Position numbers and translations under genes: made by a program. A model generated the notes under the pieces. The model worked only from the letters and a program-made list of their open reading frames with translations. It had not been told where the DNA came from and ran no database searches. DNA of 8,031 nt from Wenzhouxiangella sp. (lineage in GTDB: Bacteria; Pseudomonadota; Gammaproteobacteria; Xanthomonadales; Wenzhouxiangellaceae): assembly GCA_007116585.1 (NCBI GenBank), contig SKIE01000344.1, positions 1 to 8,031 on the forward strand. The letters are read 5' to 3'. Of this stretch, positions 7,453 through 8,031 are shown in pieces (positions within the stretch are counted from its first letter, which is position 1; the number at the start of each line of letters is the position of its first letter).

Positions 7453-7793
7453 TTCAAGCCTTCTTCACGCAGGCGCTCGCTGTATCGAGCCTCATAGGCT
7501 TCCATATTAGCGCCGAGCTCGTAAAGAAACGGCCAGGAATAAATGCCGGTGTTGTGCCCGTCATCAAAATGCAGACACACCGCATAGCTGCCGACCGGGG
7601 TGATTTTTTCAATGTTGACGTTTTCCTTGCCGGTCAACAGGATCGGCTCGCTCAGGCCGTGGCCGCGCACCTCGGCCGAGGGCGACTGCTTGCGCAGATA
7701 CTCGCACGGCAGCTCGAAACTCTGACCGTCGTCGAACTCGACAATCAGCATGCGGCGCTGCTTTTCCAGGCGAATTTCGGTGGGATCAGGCAT
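7449..7793 (-). CDS. DUF971 protein (gamma-butyrobetaine hydroxylase-like N-terminal domain)
   Basis: A 114-residue single-domain protein. It matches the DUF971/GBBH-like N-terminal pattern throughout: P-T-EIRL (4-9), LIVEFDDGQSFELPCEYLR (16-34), SPSAE (37-41) and the highly typical VGSYAVCLHFDDGHNTGIY (67-85). In eukaryotic butyrobetaine hydroxylases this domain sits before the oxygenase domain; free-standing bacterial copies have no firmly known function, though an iron-sulfur or metal-related role has been suggested for the family. I chose the ATG at 7793, 8 nt after the stop of the transporter gene, because it begins the conserved domain; the open frame up to 7886 lies inside that gene. 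Its stop overlaps the ubiE start (ATGA), so the two are probably translated together. This pairing is common in gammaproteobacteria. Confidence 0.9.
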   Translation of the reverse strand: MPDPTEIRLEKQRRMLIVEFDDGQSFELPCEYLRKQSPSAEVRGHGLSEPILLTGKENVNIEKITPVGSYAVCLHFDDGHNTGIYSWPFLYELGANMEAYEARYSERLREEGLK

Positions 7794-7801
7794 GGCGATT
7801 C

Positions 7802-8031
7802 TCAGGGAGGAGTGTAGAAAGTGGGCGAACCCGGTCCGACCGGCAGCCCCAGGGCAAATACCCAGACAAAAAACAGCACGGTCCAACTGATGAAGTAGAA
7901 AATTGAATAGGGCAGCATGGTGGCAATCAGGGTGCCGATGCCGAACTGCTTGTCATAGCGCGTCGCCCAGGCCAGGATCAGCCCGAAATAACTCATCATG
8001 GGCGTGATGATGTTGGTGGTCGAGTCTCCGA
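7802..8031 (-). CDS. AbgT-family transporter, C-terminal fragment
   Basis: Only the last 75 codons are in the window. The fragment opens with [16 protein letters not shown], which matches the conserved [14 protein letters not shown] segment of AbgT/MtrF inner-membrane transporters. These carry p-aminobenzoyl-glutamate or export sulfonamide-like antimetabolites. A final hydrophobic helix ([20 protein letters not shown]) and a GLPVGPGSP tail follow, again as in the family. Whether it imports folate breakdown products (AbgT) or acts as an exporter (MtrF) cannot be decided from this piece. It lies 8 nt upstream of the DUF971 gene on the same strand, so read-through into the ubiquinone genes is possible. 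Confidence 0.9.
   Translation of the reverse strand, partial: GDSTTNIITPMMSYFGLILAWATRYDKQFGIGTLIATMLPYSIFYFISWTVLFFVWVFALGLPVGPGSPTFYTPP

Noticed and set aside
6745..7497. 250-codon open frame on the + strand opposite ubiE
   Set aside because: It is a shadow of ubiE; the minus-strand protein carries the SAM-binding and UbiE signatures.
7804..7812. AGGGAGGAG purine run near the DUF971 start
   Set aside because: It resembles a Shine-Dalgarno sequence but lies on the + strand, while the genes here are on the - strand and no + strand gene follows.

Overview
This window looks like chromosomal DNA of a GC-rich gammaproteobacterium. Three things point that way: secA is followed by a MutT-type Nudix gene, the ubiE-ubiJ-ubiB cluster is in its usual order, and UbiJ is a proteobacterial ubiquinone accessory protein. 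A member near the Lysobacterales or Chromatiales is possible, but the genus cannot be told from the sequence alone.

Layout: two convergent gene blocks meet in a gene-free gap. On the + strand (1-3953) are the 3' end of secA, a Nudix hydrolase with a degenerate TenI/ThiE-like tail, a 4'-phosphopantetheinyl transferase, and a two-HKD phospholipase D/cardiolipin-synthase-like lipoprotein. The last three overlap or nearly touch, and the final pair is joined by a GTGA stop/start overlap. On the - strand (8031-4423) are the 3' end of an AbgT-family transporter, a DUF971 gene, then ubiE, ubiJ and ubiB. The DUF971/ubiE and ubiJ/ubiB junctions are both ATGA overlaps. UbiE does the C-methylation step of ubiquinone/menaquinone synthesis, UbiJ organises the lipid-soluble intermediates, and UbiB is the atypical kinase/ATPase that supports the pathway at the membrane.

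The most unusual part is the gap between the convergent blocks (3954-4422). It holds a 29-bp hairpin-forming inverted repeat (3985-4077). Just after it comes a 335-bp non-coding element (4092-4426) with 35-bp terminal inverted repeats that begin and end in CTAG. The whole element folds on paper into a three-way junction: a 35-bp closing stem leads directly into a 20-bp arm and a 19-bp arm with almost no unpaired bases between them. It looks like a non-autonomous mobile element (MITE-like) or a structured repeat, and its right-hand CTAG supplies the ubiB stop codon. The rest of the window is ordinary housekeeping gene content.
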